This document shows, piece after piece, positions 43,872 to 52,703 of a stretch of 64,000 nt of DNA. The stretch's first letter is position 1. Each line of letters opens with the position of its first letter. Under the pieces are notes generated by a model. It had not been told where the DNA came from. It searched no databases and worked only from the letters and a program-made list of their open reading frames with translations. Both the position numbers and the translations under genes were made by a program. This DNA is from Desulfitobacterium_A sp035539115 (lineage in GTDB: Bacteria; Bacillota; Desulfitobacteriia; Desulfitobacteriales; Desulfitobacteriaceae). The stretch is taken from positions 89,264 to 153,263 of the forward strand of contig NZ_DATLJA010000043.1 in NCBI RefSeq assembly GCF_035539115.1, given 5' to 3'.

Positions 43872-44570
43872 ATGATGGTTCAAGAACATGGGCAAAAGCG
43901 GTGCGCCCGAGTCGTTTGGGGGAGCGCTGCTTTTTTCATGGCTTTCTTTGTTCTTGCCTATGGTGCAGTTCCGGTGTATTCAAATGGGATTGGAACGGTC
44001 GCTTGTTTTTCAGTCATAACGGTAGAACCTGGGCAGGATATTAATGCCTTGGCCAAGAGGTATGCGACTACGACGGATCAGATTCTCAAAGATAATCCGC
44101 AAGCACATACGTTTACTCCAGGAGCGACCTTAACCATTCGCGAAAACACGAGAACCGAAGAAGTATCTCGTGGTGTTATGGTTTCTTGGTATTGGCCGGT
44201 TCTGGGCTGGATTAGTTCGGATTATGGTTGGCGAGGGTCCAAGGATTTTCATCATGGAATTGATATCGCTTTGCCCATAGGTACGACGATAAATGCTGCT
44301 CAAGGTGGTCAGGTAGTCAAAGCAGGCTGGCTGGGAGTCTATGGTTTAGCTGTTTTGATCGATCATGGCAACGGAATCGAAACGTTGTACGGACATAATG
44401 ATCGTTTGTTTGTCAAGGTCGGGGAGCAGGTTAAAAGTGGTGAGCGGATCGCAATATCTGGAAATACAGGCAATACCACGGGGCCACACCTGCATTTCGA
44501 AATCCGGAAAAATGATAAAACAGTGGATCCTTTAGATTATTTGCCTAAGTATGATGTAGCAAGACAGTAA
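43872..44570 (+). CDS. LysM-M23 family cell-wall endopeptidase
   Basis: Secreted or membrane-anchored peptidoglycan hydrolase of about 232 residues. An N-terminal hydrophobic signal/anchor (about 14-33) is followed by a LysM-like domain (ITVEPGQDINALAKRYATT ... LTIRE), then an M23 peptidase domain with the zinc motifs HHGIDIALP and GPHLHFEIRKN and the loop GNGIETLYGHNDR. All catalytic residues are present, so it is likely active rather than an inactive activator. ATG 43872 or 43875, with GAGGTGG upstream. A role in sporulation or cell separation is likely but not shown. Confidence 0.85.
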   Translation: MMVQEHGQKRCARVVWGSAAFFMAFFVLAYGAVPVYSNGIGTVACFSVITVEPGQDINALAKRYATTTDQILKDNPQAHTFTPGATLTIRENTRTEEVSRGVMVSWYWPVLGWISSDYGWRGSKDFHHGIDIALPIGTTINAAQGGQVVKAGWLGVYGLAVLIDHGNGIETLYGHNDRLFVKVGEQVKSGERIAISGNTGNTTGPHLHFEIRKNDKTVDPLDYLPKYDVARQ

Positions 44571-44635
44571 CTAGAAAAATAGCGTCACTCTAAAAAGTCT
44601 CTAAAAATCCTTTTAGAATAACAGAATCTGTAATC

Positions 44636-44665
44636 TTGACCGCCTAGGTCTCTTTGTGCTATACT
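44636..44665 (+). promoter_or_regulatory. Sigma-A promoter of rpmE
   Basis: TTGACC (44636-44641) and TATACT (44660-44665) with an 18-bp spacer lie about 95 bases before rpmE. This is a good vegetative promoter. Confidence 0.7.
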
Positions 44666-44759
44666 TTTAAAAGTTGACCGGTTTACAGTACGGAAATTTT
44701 CAGGCTCGTTAGAACTGATGACAATCCGTTGAATATTCGGTAAGAAAGAAGGTGACGAT

Positions 44760-44957
44760 ATGAAAGAAAACATACATCCGAAATATGAGCAAACCACAAT
44801 TACTTGCGCTTGCGGTGAAGTGATTCATACCGGTAGCACAAGGAAGGATATAAAGGTGGAAGTTTGTTCAAAGTGTCATCCCTTCTATACTGGTGTCCAA
44901 CGTTTTGTTGATGCTGGTGGACGGGTTGATAAGTTTAAGAAGAAATACGGGATGTAA
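44760..44957 (+). CDS. rpmE: Ribosomal protein L31, zinc form
   Basis: Large-subunit ribosomal protein of 65 residues. The cysteine-containing (C+) form is evident from TCACGEV and VEVCSKCHPFYTG, which bind zinc. The end GRVDKFKKKYGM is typical. The ATG has AAGAAGGTGA upstream. It has its own promoter and a strong terminator, so it is transcribed alone. The zinc-independent paralogue is not in the window. Confidence 0.97.
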   Translation: MKENIHPKYEQTTITCACGEVIHTGSTRKDIKVEVCSKCHPFYTGVQRFVDAGGRVDKFKKKYGM

Positions 44958-44991
44958 GACAAAGGACAACGGCCTGCGGTCGTTGCTAGAG

Positions 44992-45019
44992 AAAAAGCAG
45001 AGCGCATGCTCTGCTTTTT
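44992..45019 (+). terminator. Terminator after rpmE
   Basis: AAAAAGCAGAGC (44992-45003) and GCTCTGCTTTTT (45008-45019) form a perfect stem with loop GCAT and an in-stem T-run. Confidence 0.92.
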
Positions 45020-45057
45020 ACATTTATAACCTAATGATTCTGAGAGGGGACTAGAGG

Positions 45058-45936
45058 ATGAGCAGACCAGTTCAGTATGGCGGGCAAGCTCTGATCGAGG
45101 GTGTCATGATGCGGGGACCAAAGGTAACGGCGATGGCTATTCGTCTACCTAATGGTGAGATAGAGGTAACAAAGCGCGAAATTAAGGTTTGGTCAGCACA
45201 TCTGTTTTGGAAGTTACCCTTAATTCGGGGATTTGTTGCCTTAATCGACTCTTTGATTGTTGGTACAAAGGCGTTAATGTTTTCGGCGAATCGAGCGGTG
45301 GGTGAAGAAGAGGGCGAGGAACTCAGTTTCGGAGAGATGGCTTTAACCATGGTGCTGTCTTTGGGCTTTGGACTTCTTTTGTTTGTTGGCTTGCCGACTG
45401 GGTTCGCTCATTTGCTCAAAGCAAAAGTTCCTGGTGTGGTGCTCCAGAATCTCCTTGAAGGAGGGATTCGACTCGTTGTCTTCTTCGCCTATATCCTGCT
45501 TATCTCTCGGATGAAGGATATTCAGCGGGTGTTTCAGTATCATGGGGCCGAGCACAAAGCGATTTATACGCATGAAGCAGGCTTGGAATTAACGGTGGAG
45601 AATGCCCGTCCGTTTTCAACGTTGCATCCCCGGTGTGGGACGAGCTTCCTACTGATTGTGGTTGTCGTCAGTATTTTCGTTTTTGCTTTCCTTGGACTTG
45701 ATCCTTTATGGTGGCGGATCCTTTCCCGGATTGTTTTAATGCCACTTGTTGCAGGGGTAGCTTATGAAATTCTGAAGTTTTCTGCGCGCCATATGGACTC
45801 TCCCAACTGGCATTGGCTGATCGCCCCAGGGCTTCTATTACAGAAGTTAACGACTCGGGAACCGGACGATCAACAACTGGAAGTCGCCTTAGCCGCCTTG
45901 CAAGGAGTCCTGGAATCAGGACAGGAACTTTCTTAA
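45058..45936 (+). CDS. DUF1385 (YqhQ-like) membrane protein
   Basis: Multi-pass membrane protein of 292 residues. It begins VQYGGQALIEGVMMRGP, the family signature, then has hydrophobic segments at about 95-125 and 140-155 and a pair near 200-230. FQYHGAEHKAIYTHEAG and RPFSTLHPRCGTSFL between them are strongly conserved His/Cys-containing loops that suggest metal or catalytic function. Role unknown. The gene commonly lies between rpmE and prfA in Clostridia, as here. Confidence 0.9.
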   Translation: MSRPVQYGGQALIEGVMMRGPKVTAMAIRLPNGEIEVTKREIKVWSAHLFWKLPLIRGFVALIDSLIVGTKALMFSANRAVGEEEGEELSFGEMALTMVLSLGFGLLLFVGLPTGFAHLLKAKVPGVVLQNLLEGGIRLVVFFAYILLISRMKDIQRVFQYHGAEHKAIYTHEAGLELTVENARPFSTLHPRCGTSFLLIVVVVSIFVFAFLGLDPLWWRILSRIVLMPLVAGVAYEILKFSARHMDSPNWHWLIAPGLLLQKLTTREPDDQQLEVALAALQGVLESGQELS

Positions 45937-46086
45937 TATAGTATACTGACCTGATAAAGACCTAGAATTCTAAACTTCGTCTGAAGCTTAGCTGAACAAG
46001 GGGCTGAGCGCCATTCATTACTCGCTTCAGAGGCGAAAATCTTAGTGGCGTTACTAGCTATTGGAGAAATCTATTGAGGTGTTAAA

Positions 46087-47154
46087 ATGCTGGAAAAATT
46101 AATGGAAATTGAACGCCATTATGATGAATTAACCCAACTACTGAGTGATCCTGAGGTGATTGCCAATCAGGAAGATTGGCAAAAGTATGCGAAGGCTCAA
46201 GCGGGAATGACCGAAATTGTTGCGGTCTTTCGTGACTATCAAGGGGTTCTGAAGAGTCTGGAGGATACGGAAAGTCTTCTCAGTGAAAAGCTAGACCCGG
46301 AATTAAAAGAAATGGCTGAGTTAGAAAAGAATGAATTGATCTCGAAACGCGAGGCATTTGAGGCGAGAATAAAAGTACTCCTCTTACCTAAGAATCCGAA
46401 TGATGATAAAAATGTGATTATGGAGATTCGGGCTGGAGCTGGCGGGGAGGAAGCTGCCCTTTTCGCGGGAGATTTGTATAGGATGTATACTAAGTATGCG
46501 GAACGCCAAGGCTGGCGGACAGAGTTAATGAGTGCCAGTTACACTGATATCGGGGGCTTCAAGGAAATTGTCTTCCTTGTCGAAGGACATGGAGCCTATA
46601 GCAAGTTAAAGTTTGAAAGTGGAGTACATCGTGTGCAACGGATTCCGGCGACTGAATCAGGCGGCAGAATTCATACGTCCACGACGACGGTTGCGGTGTT
46701 ACCGGAAGCTGAAGAAGTGGATGTCGAGATCAATCCCAATGATTTACGGATTGATATTTTCTGCTCCAGCGGCCCGGGTGGACAGTCGGTAAATACAACT
46801 CAATCGGCAGTCCGAATTACCCACCTGCCGACAGGAACCGTGGTATCTTGTCAAGATGAGAAATCTCAGCTGAAAAATAAGGAGAAAGGCCTTCGGGTTT
46901 TACGGGCACGTCTTCTAGAAAAGGCACAAAGTGAAGCCCATGGAGTAATGGCTTCAGCTCGCAAGAGCCAAGTCGGTACGGGGGATCGGAGTGAACGAAT
47001 TCGGACCTATAATTTCCCCCAAGGCCGGGTTACGGATCACCGAGTTGGGCTTACTCTACACCGAATCGATAGTATCCTAATGGGCGACCTGGATGAGATT
47101 ATCGAGACGCTAATTACCACAGATCAGGCGGATCGGTTAAAGACGGAAGCCTAA
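46087..47154 (+). CDS. prfA: Peptide chain release factor 1
   Basis: Recognises UAA and UAG stop codons and triggers peptide release. In 355 residues, the codon-reading region includes RIPATESGGRIHTSTTTV, and the peptidyl-tRNA hydrolysis loop GPGGQSVNTTQSAVR has the GGQ motif that the next gene's product methylates. Length and C-terminus are normal. The stop overlaps the prmC start (TAATGA), so they are coupled. Confidence 0.97.
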   Translation: MLEKLMEIERHYDELTQLLSDPEVIANQEDWQKYAKAQAGMTEIVAVFRDYQGVLKSLEDTESLLSEKLDPELKEMAELEKNELISKREAFEARIKVLLLPKNPNDDKNVIMEIRAGAGGEEAALFAGDLYRMYTKYAERQGWRTELMSASYTDIGGFKEIVFLVEGHGAYSKLKFESGVHRVQRIPATESGGRIHTSTTTVAVLPEAEEVDVEINPNDLRIDIFCSSGPGGQSVNTTQSAVRITHLPTGTVVSCQDEKSQLKNKEKGLRVLRARLLEKAQSEAHGVMASARKSQVGTGDRSERIRTYNFPQGRVTDHRVGLTLHRIDSILMGDLDEIIETLITTDQADRLKTEA

Positions 47155-47999
47155 TGAAGATCTATGAAGCCCTGCAATGGGGAGAACGAAAATTAAAAGA
47201 AGCAGAAGTCGATAACCCACGCTGGGATGCGGATCTCCTGTTAAGTCAGGTTATGGGATGGCGCCGGGAACAGCTCTATCTGGAGAGGGAAGGTTTGCTC
47301 GCCAACGGACAGTGGGAAAGTTATCAGGCCTTGATTATACGACGTTCTGCTCGTGAACCCTTACAATATATCCTTAAAAATCAAGAATTTATGGGGCTTA
47401 GCTTTTACGTTGATGAGCGGGTATTGATTCCTCGAGCCGATAGTGAGATTCTTGTTGAAAAGCTACTTGAGTTTAAAAACTCAACCACCCAAGCTCGAAT
47501 TCGAATCGCAGACTTGTGTACCGGGAGTGGTGCACTTGCTGTGGCGATCGCCCATTATTGGCCGGAAGCGTCTGTCGTTGGTACGGATTTATCTTCTGCT
47601 GCGCTTGAGGTTGCCAGTTACAATGGTCAGCGGAATGATGTCCGAGTGGAATGGCGGAAAGGGGACTTTTGCGAACCAATTCGAGGGGAACGCTGGGATT
47701 GGATCGTTTCCAATCCTCCTTATGTACCTGAAGAAGAATATCGCTCGCTAGCCCCAGAAATTTTTAAAGAGCCAGAAATGGCCTTCGTCGGGGCAGAGAA
47801 CGGTTTGATCTTTTATCAATGTTTGGCCGAGGAGGCCGCATCCTTACTCAACGTTGAGGGGAAAATTTTGATGGAAATCGGTTGGCACCAGGGACAATCA
47901 GTCCAAAACCTTTTTCAAAAACAGGGGTTTAAGACCCAGATCTTCCAGGATTATGGAGGACGAGATCGTGTCGTTTGCGCGGAGTTCATAATGAGGTGA
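47154..47999 (+). CDS. prmC: Release-factor glutamine N5-methyltransferase
   Basis: SAM-dependent enzyme methylating the GGQ glutamine of release factors. The 281-residue protein has an N-terminal helical domain (about 1-85), the SAM motif IADLCTGSGALAVAIA (about 117-132), and the catalytic WIVSNPPYVPEEEY (NPPY, about 184). Placed directly after prfA, its substrate. Full-length. Confidence 0.96.
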   Translation: MKIYEALQWGERKLKEAEVDNPRWDADLLLSQVMGWRREQLYLEREGLLANGQWESYQALIIRRSAREPLQYILKNQEFMGLSFYVDERVLIPRADSEILVEKLLEFKNSTTQARIRIADLCTGSGALAVAIAHYWPEASVVGTDLSSAALEVASYNGQRNDVRVEWRKGDFCEPIRGERWDWIVSNPPYVPEEEYRSLAPEIFKEPEMAFVGAENGLIFYQCLAEEAASLLNVEGKILMEIGWHQGQSVQNLFQKQGFKTQIFQDYGGRDRVVCAEFIMR

Positions 48000-48004
48000 A
48001 ATTT

Positions 48005-49051
48005 ATGGAGACAAAACGTATATATATAGATAGTCAAGCTCCGGAGCCAGAGATTATTGAAGAAGCGGCAAAGCTAATACGGGAGGGCCAATTGGTTGCT
48101 TTTCCTACGGAAACTGTTTACGGGCTGGGAGCTAATGCGTTAAACGCTGAGGCTTGTGCCGAGATTTTCAAGGTCAAGGGACGTCCTCAGGATAATCCCC
48201 TGATCGTTCATGTCTCCAATCTAGAAATGGTAAAGTCCCTAGTGGTAGGTTGGAACGAGCAGGCAGAGCGTTGTGCACGTGCCTTTTGGCCTGGTCCGCT
48301 CACATTGGTTTTGCCAAAGACAGCTATTATTCCGGATGCAGTGTCAGCTGGGCTAAGTTCGGTGGGTATTCGCATGCCCAACCATCCGGTGGCCTTAAGC
48401 CTGATTGAGAAGGCGGGAGTTCCGATTGCGGCGCCGAGTGCTAATCTCTCCGGAAAACCCAGTCCGACGAATGGGATCCATGTCTGGAAGGATCTACGAG
48501 GTCGTATTCCGTACATCTTGGACGGGGGAGCCTGTAATGTGGGGGTAGAATCAACCGTTCTTGATCTGACAGGTGAAATCCCTTGCATTTTACGACCGGG
48601 TGGCATAACGAAGGAAAGACTGGAGAAAATTTTAGGGGAAGTTGCTGTGGATCACCCATCGGAAAATCAGTTGCCCAAAGCACCAGGTATGAAGTATAGG
48701 CATTATGCGCCTAAGGGAGAACTCTATCTTCTGATTGGTGAACGGGAGAAAATATTAGCCCGAATGACGGATGAAATTCACAAAGCGCATGCTCGGCTTA
48801 AAAAAGTGGGGATTCTCTGTACATTAGAGAGTGCCTCAAGTTTACATAGCCAACTGCCTGAATTGCTTTTCGTTCTGGGTTCCGAAGAACGACCTGAGGA
48901 AGTAGCCGCCAGCCTCTATGAGGGTCTAAGACTTTGTGATGAACAAAGCATTGACATCATACTTGCTGAGGGTGTTGCAAAGAACGGGTTAGGTTTTGCC
49001 ATCATGAACCGTCTGGAAAAGGCTTCTGGACAGAAGATTTGGTATGTGTAG
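48005..49051 (+). CDS. tsaC: Threonylcarbamoyl-AMP synthase (Sua5/YrdC/YwlC)
   Basis: Makes threonylcarbamoyl-AMP for the t6A37 modification of ANN-decoding tRNAs. The 348-residue protein has an N-terminal YrdC domain (about 15-205) with FPTETVYGLGANA, KVKGRPQDNPLIVHV and APSANLSGKPSPT, then a Sua5 C-terminal domain (about 225-348) joined by a linker with PGMKYRHYAPKGEL. It is therefore the long Sua5/YwlC form. The ATG at 48005 follows GAGGTGAA. It stands in the prfA-prmC group, the usual Firmicute order. Confidence 0.94.
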   Translation: METKRIYIDSQAPEPEIIEEAAKLIREGQLVAFPTETVYGLGANALNAEACAEIFKVKGRPQDNPLIVHVSNLEMVKSLVVGWNEQAERCARAFWPGPLTLVLPKTAIIPDAVSAGLSSVGIRMPNHPVALSLIEKAGVPIAAPSANLSGKPSPTNGIHVWKDLRGRIPYILDGGACNVGVESTVLDLTGEIPCILRPGGITKERLEKILGEVAVDHPSENQLPKAPGMKYRHYAPKGELYLLIGEREKILARMTDEIHKAHARLKKVGILCTLESASSLHSQLPELLFVLGSEERPEEVAASLYEGLRLCDEQSIDIILAEGVAKNGLGFAIMNRLEKASGQKIWYV

Positions 49052-49176
49052 AGAGACCAGCTTAAAGGTATTTCATTCCAAGCTCTAGCATAAGATACAG
49101 AAGCAAGTTTAGGTTGCGAAGTCTGAGTTTTAGGCTAATTGCACGAACTTCGAACCTCGTTTTGGGGGTGGAAAGC

Positions 49177-49761
49177 TTGAACTTAGCTTGGGTTTTAGCT
49201 CTTTCCGTTGCCTTGGGAGCGGATGCTTTCTCTTTAGCCCTGGCGATTGGACTCGTGGGTATTGGCAAACGGATGACGTTAAGGCTTTCACTCATTGTTG
49301 CGATCTTCCATGTCATTATGCCTCTGGGAGGACTTCTTCTCGGTCAGGCCCTGGGAATAGTACTGGGGCAATTGGCTAAAGGAATTGGGGCGGCTGTACT
49401 GCTCTGGCTAGGGGGGCGGATGCTTTTCCATGTTTGGCGACCTGTTCCAGAATTTTATCGACTTTCAGAGGCTCGTCAAGCTCTGAGACGTGCCCAGCTT
49501 CCCACGGGTATCTCTTTACAGGGTGTCGGAGTTTACGCCTTAGCGGTAAGTGTCAGTTTAGATGCACTTAGTGTGGGGTTTTCCCTGGGGACTGTAGAGA
49601 GTCCGATTGGGATCACGGTCCTCGTGATGGGGGTCGTAGCGGGAATCATGATGGGGAGTGGTCTCCTTTTGGGAAGGTTTGTTGGATCCTTGATCGGCCA
49701 ACGGGCAGAGGCCTTAGGAGGCATGGTTCTCGTTATGATCGGAGTGAAGATGCTATTATAG
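49177..49761 (+). CDS. mntP: Manganese efflux pump MntP
   Basis: Six-helix membrane protein of about 194 residues that exports Mn2+. The first helix has VALGADAFSLALAIGL, and the fourth has VSVSLDALSVGFSLGTVES; the paired Asp-containing DAFS/DALS motifs are diagnostic. TTG at 49177 is chosen because GGGGGTGG lies just before it and MNLAWVLALSVALG then begins the first helix; an earlier TTG at 49114 would add a basic tail without a ribosome site. It follows tsaC, as in related Clostridia. Confidence 0.88.
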   Translation: MNLAWVLALSVALGADAFSLALAIGLVGIGKRMTLRLSLIVAIFHVIMPLGGLLLGQALGIVLGQLAKGIGAAVLLWLGGRMLFHVWRPVPEFYRLSEARQALRRAQLPTGISLQGVGVYALAVSVSLDALSVGFSLGTVESPIGITVLVMGVVAGIMMGSGLLLGRFVGSLIGQRAEALGGMVLVMIGVKMLL

Positions 49762-49794
49762 GGTAGATATTCATGTCGTTTCCCAGCACCACCA

Positions 49795-49863
49795 GATGAT
49801 AACGAAAACTTAGCTGGCGCCAAGTCCTAGCGCAGGCGCCTTATCCTGCCGGACTTAACCACA
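49795..49863 (-). repeat. Inverted copy of the intergenic repeat, cut by the intron remnant
   Basis: Read on the minus strand this contains GTGGTTAAGTCCGGCAGGATA, split here as TTAAGTCCGGCAGGATAAGG, then GACTTGGCGCC and an AAGTTTTCGTTATC end, matching one unit of the family. It stops exactly where the reverse-transcriptase frame begins. A further partial match (AGCCCTAGTCGACTTATCCT) lies at about 50614-50636, on the other side of the intron remnant. Confidence 0.75.
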
Positions 49864-50487
49864 TTCCAAAGGGACAAGGAGGCGAGCTGAGACCCATCGG
49901 CATACCTACGCTTGAAGATAAAGTTCTTCAGAGGGCGGTATGCATGCTGTTGGAACCTATTTATGAGCAAGACTTTAGGGATAGTTCATTTGGATTCCGA
50001 CCGGGAAGGTCACAGCATCAAGCACTTGAAGTCATCTGGAAAGAAACCATGGATATAAAAGGCGGATGGATATTGGATGTCGATTTACGAAAGTATTTTG
50101 ATACCATAGATCATGCCCAGATCCAAGCAATGCTCCGATAACGGGTAAATGATGGAGTCATTACAATGGGTCGTAAAGCGGAAAACGGCAAGCAAACGTC
50201 TGAGTGGTAAGATACAAGCCGTAGCAAAGTGGTGTAAGGATAACCGACAGCTGACAATCCGGGAACAACATAAAACCCTATGTGTTAAGTTGCGAGGCCA
50301 CTATCAGTATTATGGCATTAGCGGCAACTACAGGAGTATAAACGCTTTTCGGCATGCCGTGTTGAAGTCTTGGTTGAAATGGTTAAATCGACGGACACAC
50401 AAGGGGAAAAGAACATGGAACGCATTCTACGATGTTCTTCTGCACTTACCACTCCCAGCGCCTAGAATAATGCACTCCTACATTTAG
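49857..50487 (+). pseudogene. ltrA: Decayed group II intron reverse transcriptase/maturase
   Basis: Two pieces of an LtrA-type protein. Piece 1 (49857-50141) runs from IPKGQGG through PIGIPTLEDKVLQRAV and SSFGFRPGRSQHQAL to LDVDLRKYFDTIDH, then stops. Piece 2 (50149-50487) is the maturase X domain, with KLRGHYQYYGISGNYRSI and LPLPAPRIMHSYI. The start of the protein and the segment with the YADD catalytic box are missing, so it cannot reverse-transcribe. It is inside or beside a copy of the intergenic repeat family between mntP and ywlE. Confidence 0.9.
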
Positions 50488-50501
50488 CAAAACCATAGCG
50501 A

Positions 50502-50537
<36 letters not shown>

Positions 50538-50695
50538 GTGGGGGTTTTGGGGGAGTAATCGCCCAATTCTACCCGGCATATAGGAGACTCGGCTTAGAGG
50601 TGAGGTACGAAACTCAAGCCCTAGTCGACTTATCCTCGAAGGGGAGAAGCTACGCTTACGGGTCTTTTAAGATATTTTAGATTAGGGTGGTGCTC

Positions 50696-51151
50696 ATGGG
50701 AATCAAATTATTATTTATCTGTACCGGAAATACATGCCGTAGTCCCATGGCTGAAGGGTTAGCTAAAACAATTCTAGGGCCGGAGGTGGAGGTGAGCTCG
50801 GCTGGAATGGCTGCTGGGGAAGGCCAACCGGCGAGTGATCAAGCCTTAAGCGTGCTGAAAGTACGAGGGATTGATTTATCTTCCCATCACGCTCGTCAGA
50901 TTAATCCATTACTTCTGCAAGCGGCGGATTGGATCATCCCAATGACGAAGGAACATGAAATCCGGTTGTGCGCGCTTTATCCACAGTATACGGGCAAAAT
51001 TCGGAGACTCGGTGCTTGGGGAACCAAGGGCAAAGATATTTTGGATCCGTTTGGAGGATCACTCAAGGTTTATCAGAAATGTGCCGAGGAAATTGAAGGC
51101 TTAATTTTTGAACTCAAGAAAGAATTGGATAGTTTAGCAGGAAAAGATTAA
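50696..51151 (+). CDS. ywlE: Low-molecular-weight protein arginine phosphatase (YwlE-like)
   Basis: Phosphatase of the LMW-PTP fold, 151 residues. The P-loop FICTGNTCRSPMAEG contains CTGNTCRS; the threonine after GN is the residue that in B. subtilis YwlE directs specificity to phospho-arginine instead of phospho-tyrosine. The general-acid loop is DILDPFGGS. ATG 50696 is chosen for GGGTGGT upstream. It counteracts an McsB-type arginine kinase, not seen here. It sits before rpiB and ywlG as in Bacillus (ywlE-ywlF-ywlG). Confidence 0.92.
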   Translation: MGIKLLFICTGNTCRSPMAEGLAKTILGPEVEVSSAGMAAGEGQPASDQALSVLKVRGIDLSSHHARQINPLLLQAADWIIPMTKEHEIRLCALYPQYTGKIRRLGAWGTKGKDILDPFGGSLKVYQKCAEEIEGLIFELKKELDSLAGKD

Positions 51152-51184
51152 AGATAGAGGTAAGTAGCTTGGCAGGAGCCAAGC

Positions 51185-51425
51185 TTTTACTTTGTACTAA
51201 CAGAAACTTCCATGAACCTGCCGATTCACAGGGAGGTATGAAAATGTAGTCCATTTTCGTAAGAAAGTATAAGTTTGGGGCAGATAGCATAAGTGCAACC
51301 AGCGGTTTTCGCTTTCCTACGATGCAAGTAGTTAAGTCCGGCAGGATAAGGCGACTAAGGCCATCGCTTTGGCGCTGACCAAGTCTTCTATATCGCAAAG
51401 CTCGGCGAAAGCCGGGTTTTCTTTA
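51185..51425 (+). repeat. Intergenic repeat cluster 2 with small insertion
   Basis: The leader motif TACTAACAGAAA begins at 51195, is interrupted, and resumes at 51263 as GAAAGTATAAG, followed by one unit with CGGCAGGATAAGGCGACTAA (near 51340) and the tail AAAGCTCGGCGAAAGCCGGG. The interrupting 55 bp (51207-51261) is flanked by AGAAA on both sides and contains the hairpin GAAAATG-TAGTC-CATTTTC. No gene between 51152 and 51556. Confidence 0.8.
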
Positions 51426-51556
51426 GATAAGGCATCAAAAATTCTTCATAGATTGTATACTTTCTTTAGTTTTTGGCGATTTTGGCAGGGATTGTCCACT
51501 AAAGTGTAGAATTTGCATTAGATGGACAAAAGCATAATCAAACGGAGGTGGACGGA

Positions 51557-52006
51557 TTGAAAATTGCACTCGGAGCAGATCATGGTGGTTATGAGCTCAA
51601 GAATGAAATTCGCACGCACTTGATAGACCAAGGAATAGAGATATTGGACTTAGGAACAAACTCGAAGGAATCCGTCGATTATCCAAAATACGGTTTCAGG
51701 GTCGGAAAAGCAATCCTCCAGGGAGAGGCAGACCTAGGAATTGTTGTTTGTGGGACAGGCCTAGGAATTTCGATGGCAGCGAATAAAGTCCCAGGGATTC
51801 GAGCGGCTTTATGCACAGAGACCTACTCAGCCCGCATGTCCCGTGAACATAATAATGCTAACGTACTTGCCCTAGGGGGGCGGGTAACGGGAGTAGGCTT
51901 AGCCTTAGATATTGTTGATATGTTTATTAAAACCCCCTTTGCTGGAGGACGGCACGCACGGCGCGTAGATTTGCTGACTTCGATTGAGATGGGGGAAGAG
52001 CTTTAA
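51557..52006 (+). CDS. rpiB: Ribose-5-phosphate isomerase B
   Basis: Interconverts ribose-5-phosphate and ribulose-5-phosphate. The 149-residue protein begins MKIALGADHGGYELKN and has the active-site cysteine in VVCGTGLGISMAANK, then SREHNNANVLALGGR. The TTG at 51557 is chosen because GGAGGTG lies six bases before it and gives the family N-terminus; a GTG three codons upstream overlaps that site. ywlG follows after 15 bases. Confidence 0.95.
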   Translation: MKIALGADHGGYELKNEIRTHLIDQGIEILDLGTNSKESVDYPKYGFRVGKAILQGEADLGIVVCGTGLGISMAANKVPGIRAALCTETYSARMSREHNNANVLALGGRVTGVGLALDIVDMFIKTPFAGGRHARRVDLLTSIEMGEEL

Positions 52007-52021
52007 GGAGGCGCAGTTAAC

Positions 52022-52573
52022 ATGCTAGAGAAGTTAAAGGAAATTGCTACGACCTGGCAGAAGGTTCTCGATGATTTTTTTTCACAAGCAAATTTACACC
52101 CAGGTCAAGTTCTCGTGTTGGGTTGTAGTACTAGTGAAGTGCTCGGAGAACATATAGGAAAAGGAAGCAGCATCGAAGTTGCGGACATTCTCTTACTACC
52201 ACTGCTCCGAAAGGTACAGGAACAAGGAATTTTTCTAGCCGTCCAAGGATGTGAACATATTAATCGGGCCCTTGTGGTCGAGGAAGAATGTGTGGAACGT
52301 TATGGACTAGATCCTGTAACCGTTCTTCCGGGGCTGAAAGCGGGTGGAGCAATGTCAGTAAAGGCTTGGCAGAGTTTTAGAGCTCCTTTGATGGTCGAGT
52401 GCATTAAGGGACATGCAGGAATTGACATTGGGGATACGTTTATCGGGATGCACTTGCGTCCGGTGGTGATTCCAATCCGACTTGAGGTTCAGGAAATCGG
52501 AAAAGCCCATTTAACCATGGCCCGCACTCGTCCTCGCCTTATTGGCGGAGCGCGAGCGATTTATCCCGAGTAA
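52022..52573 (+). CDS. ywlG: UPF0340 (YwlG) family protein
   Basis: A conserved 183-residue cytosolic protein of the TIGR01440/DUF436 family, function unknown. Signatures are GCSTSEVLGEHIGKGSS near the start, FLAVQGCEHINRALVVEEE in the middle, and DIGDTFIGMHLRPVVIP near the end, with CxH-type residues that might bind metal. It keeps its usual place between rpiB and glyA. The ATG has AAGGAGGCG upstream. Confidence 0.9.
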   Translation: MLEKLKEIATTWQKVLDDFFSQANLHPGQVLVLGCSTSEVLGEHIGKGSSIEVADILLLPLLRKVQEQGIFLAVQGCEHINRALVVEEECVERYGLDPVTVLPGLKAGGAMSVKAWQSFRAPLMVECIKGHAGIDIGDTFIGMHLRPVVIPIRLEVQEIGKAHLTMARTRPRLIGGARAIYPE

Positions 52574-52590
52574 ATTAAGATTAAAGCTTG

Positions 52591-52606
52591 AAAAGCTCGA
52601 GCTTTT
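52591..52606. other. Perfect 16-bp palindrome upstream of glyA
   Basis: AAAAGCTCGAGCTTTT is fully self-complementary and lies 18 bases after the ywlG stop. With no loop it could be an operator, or act as a weak terminator through the wider TTAAAGCTTGAAAAGCTCG context. Confidence 0.4.
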
Positions 52607-52703
52607 AATGTAGGTTATGACCATTAGGATAAATCTCTCAAGAATCTCTTTAAGATAATGCTTTAAAAACAAACACTAGAGATTTTTAAAGGAGTGGAGA
52701 AAA

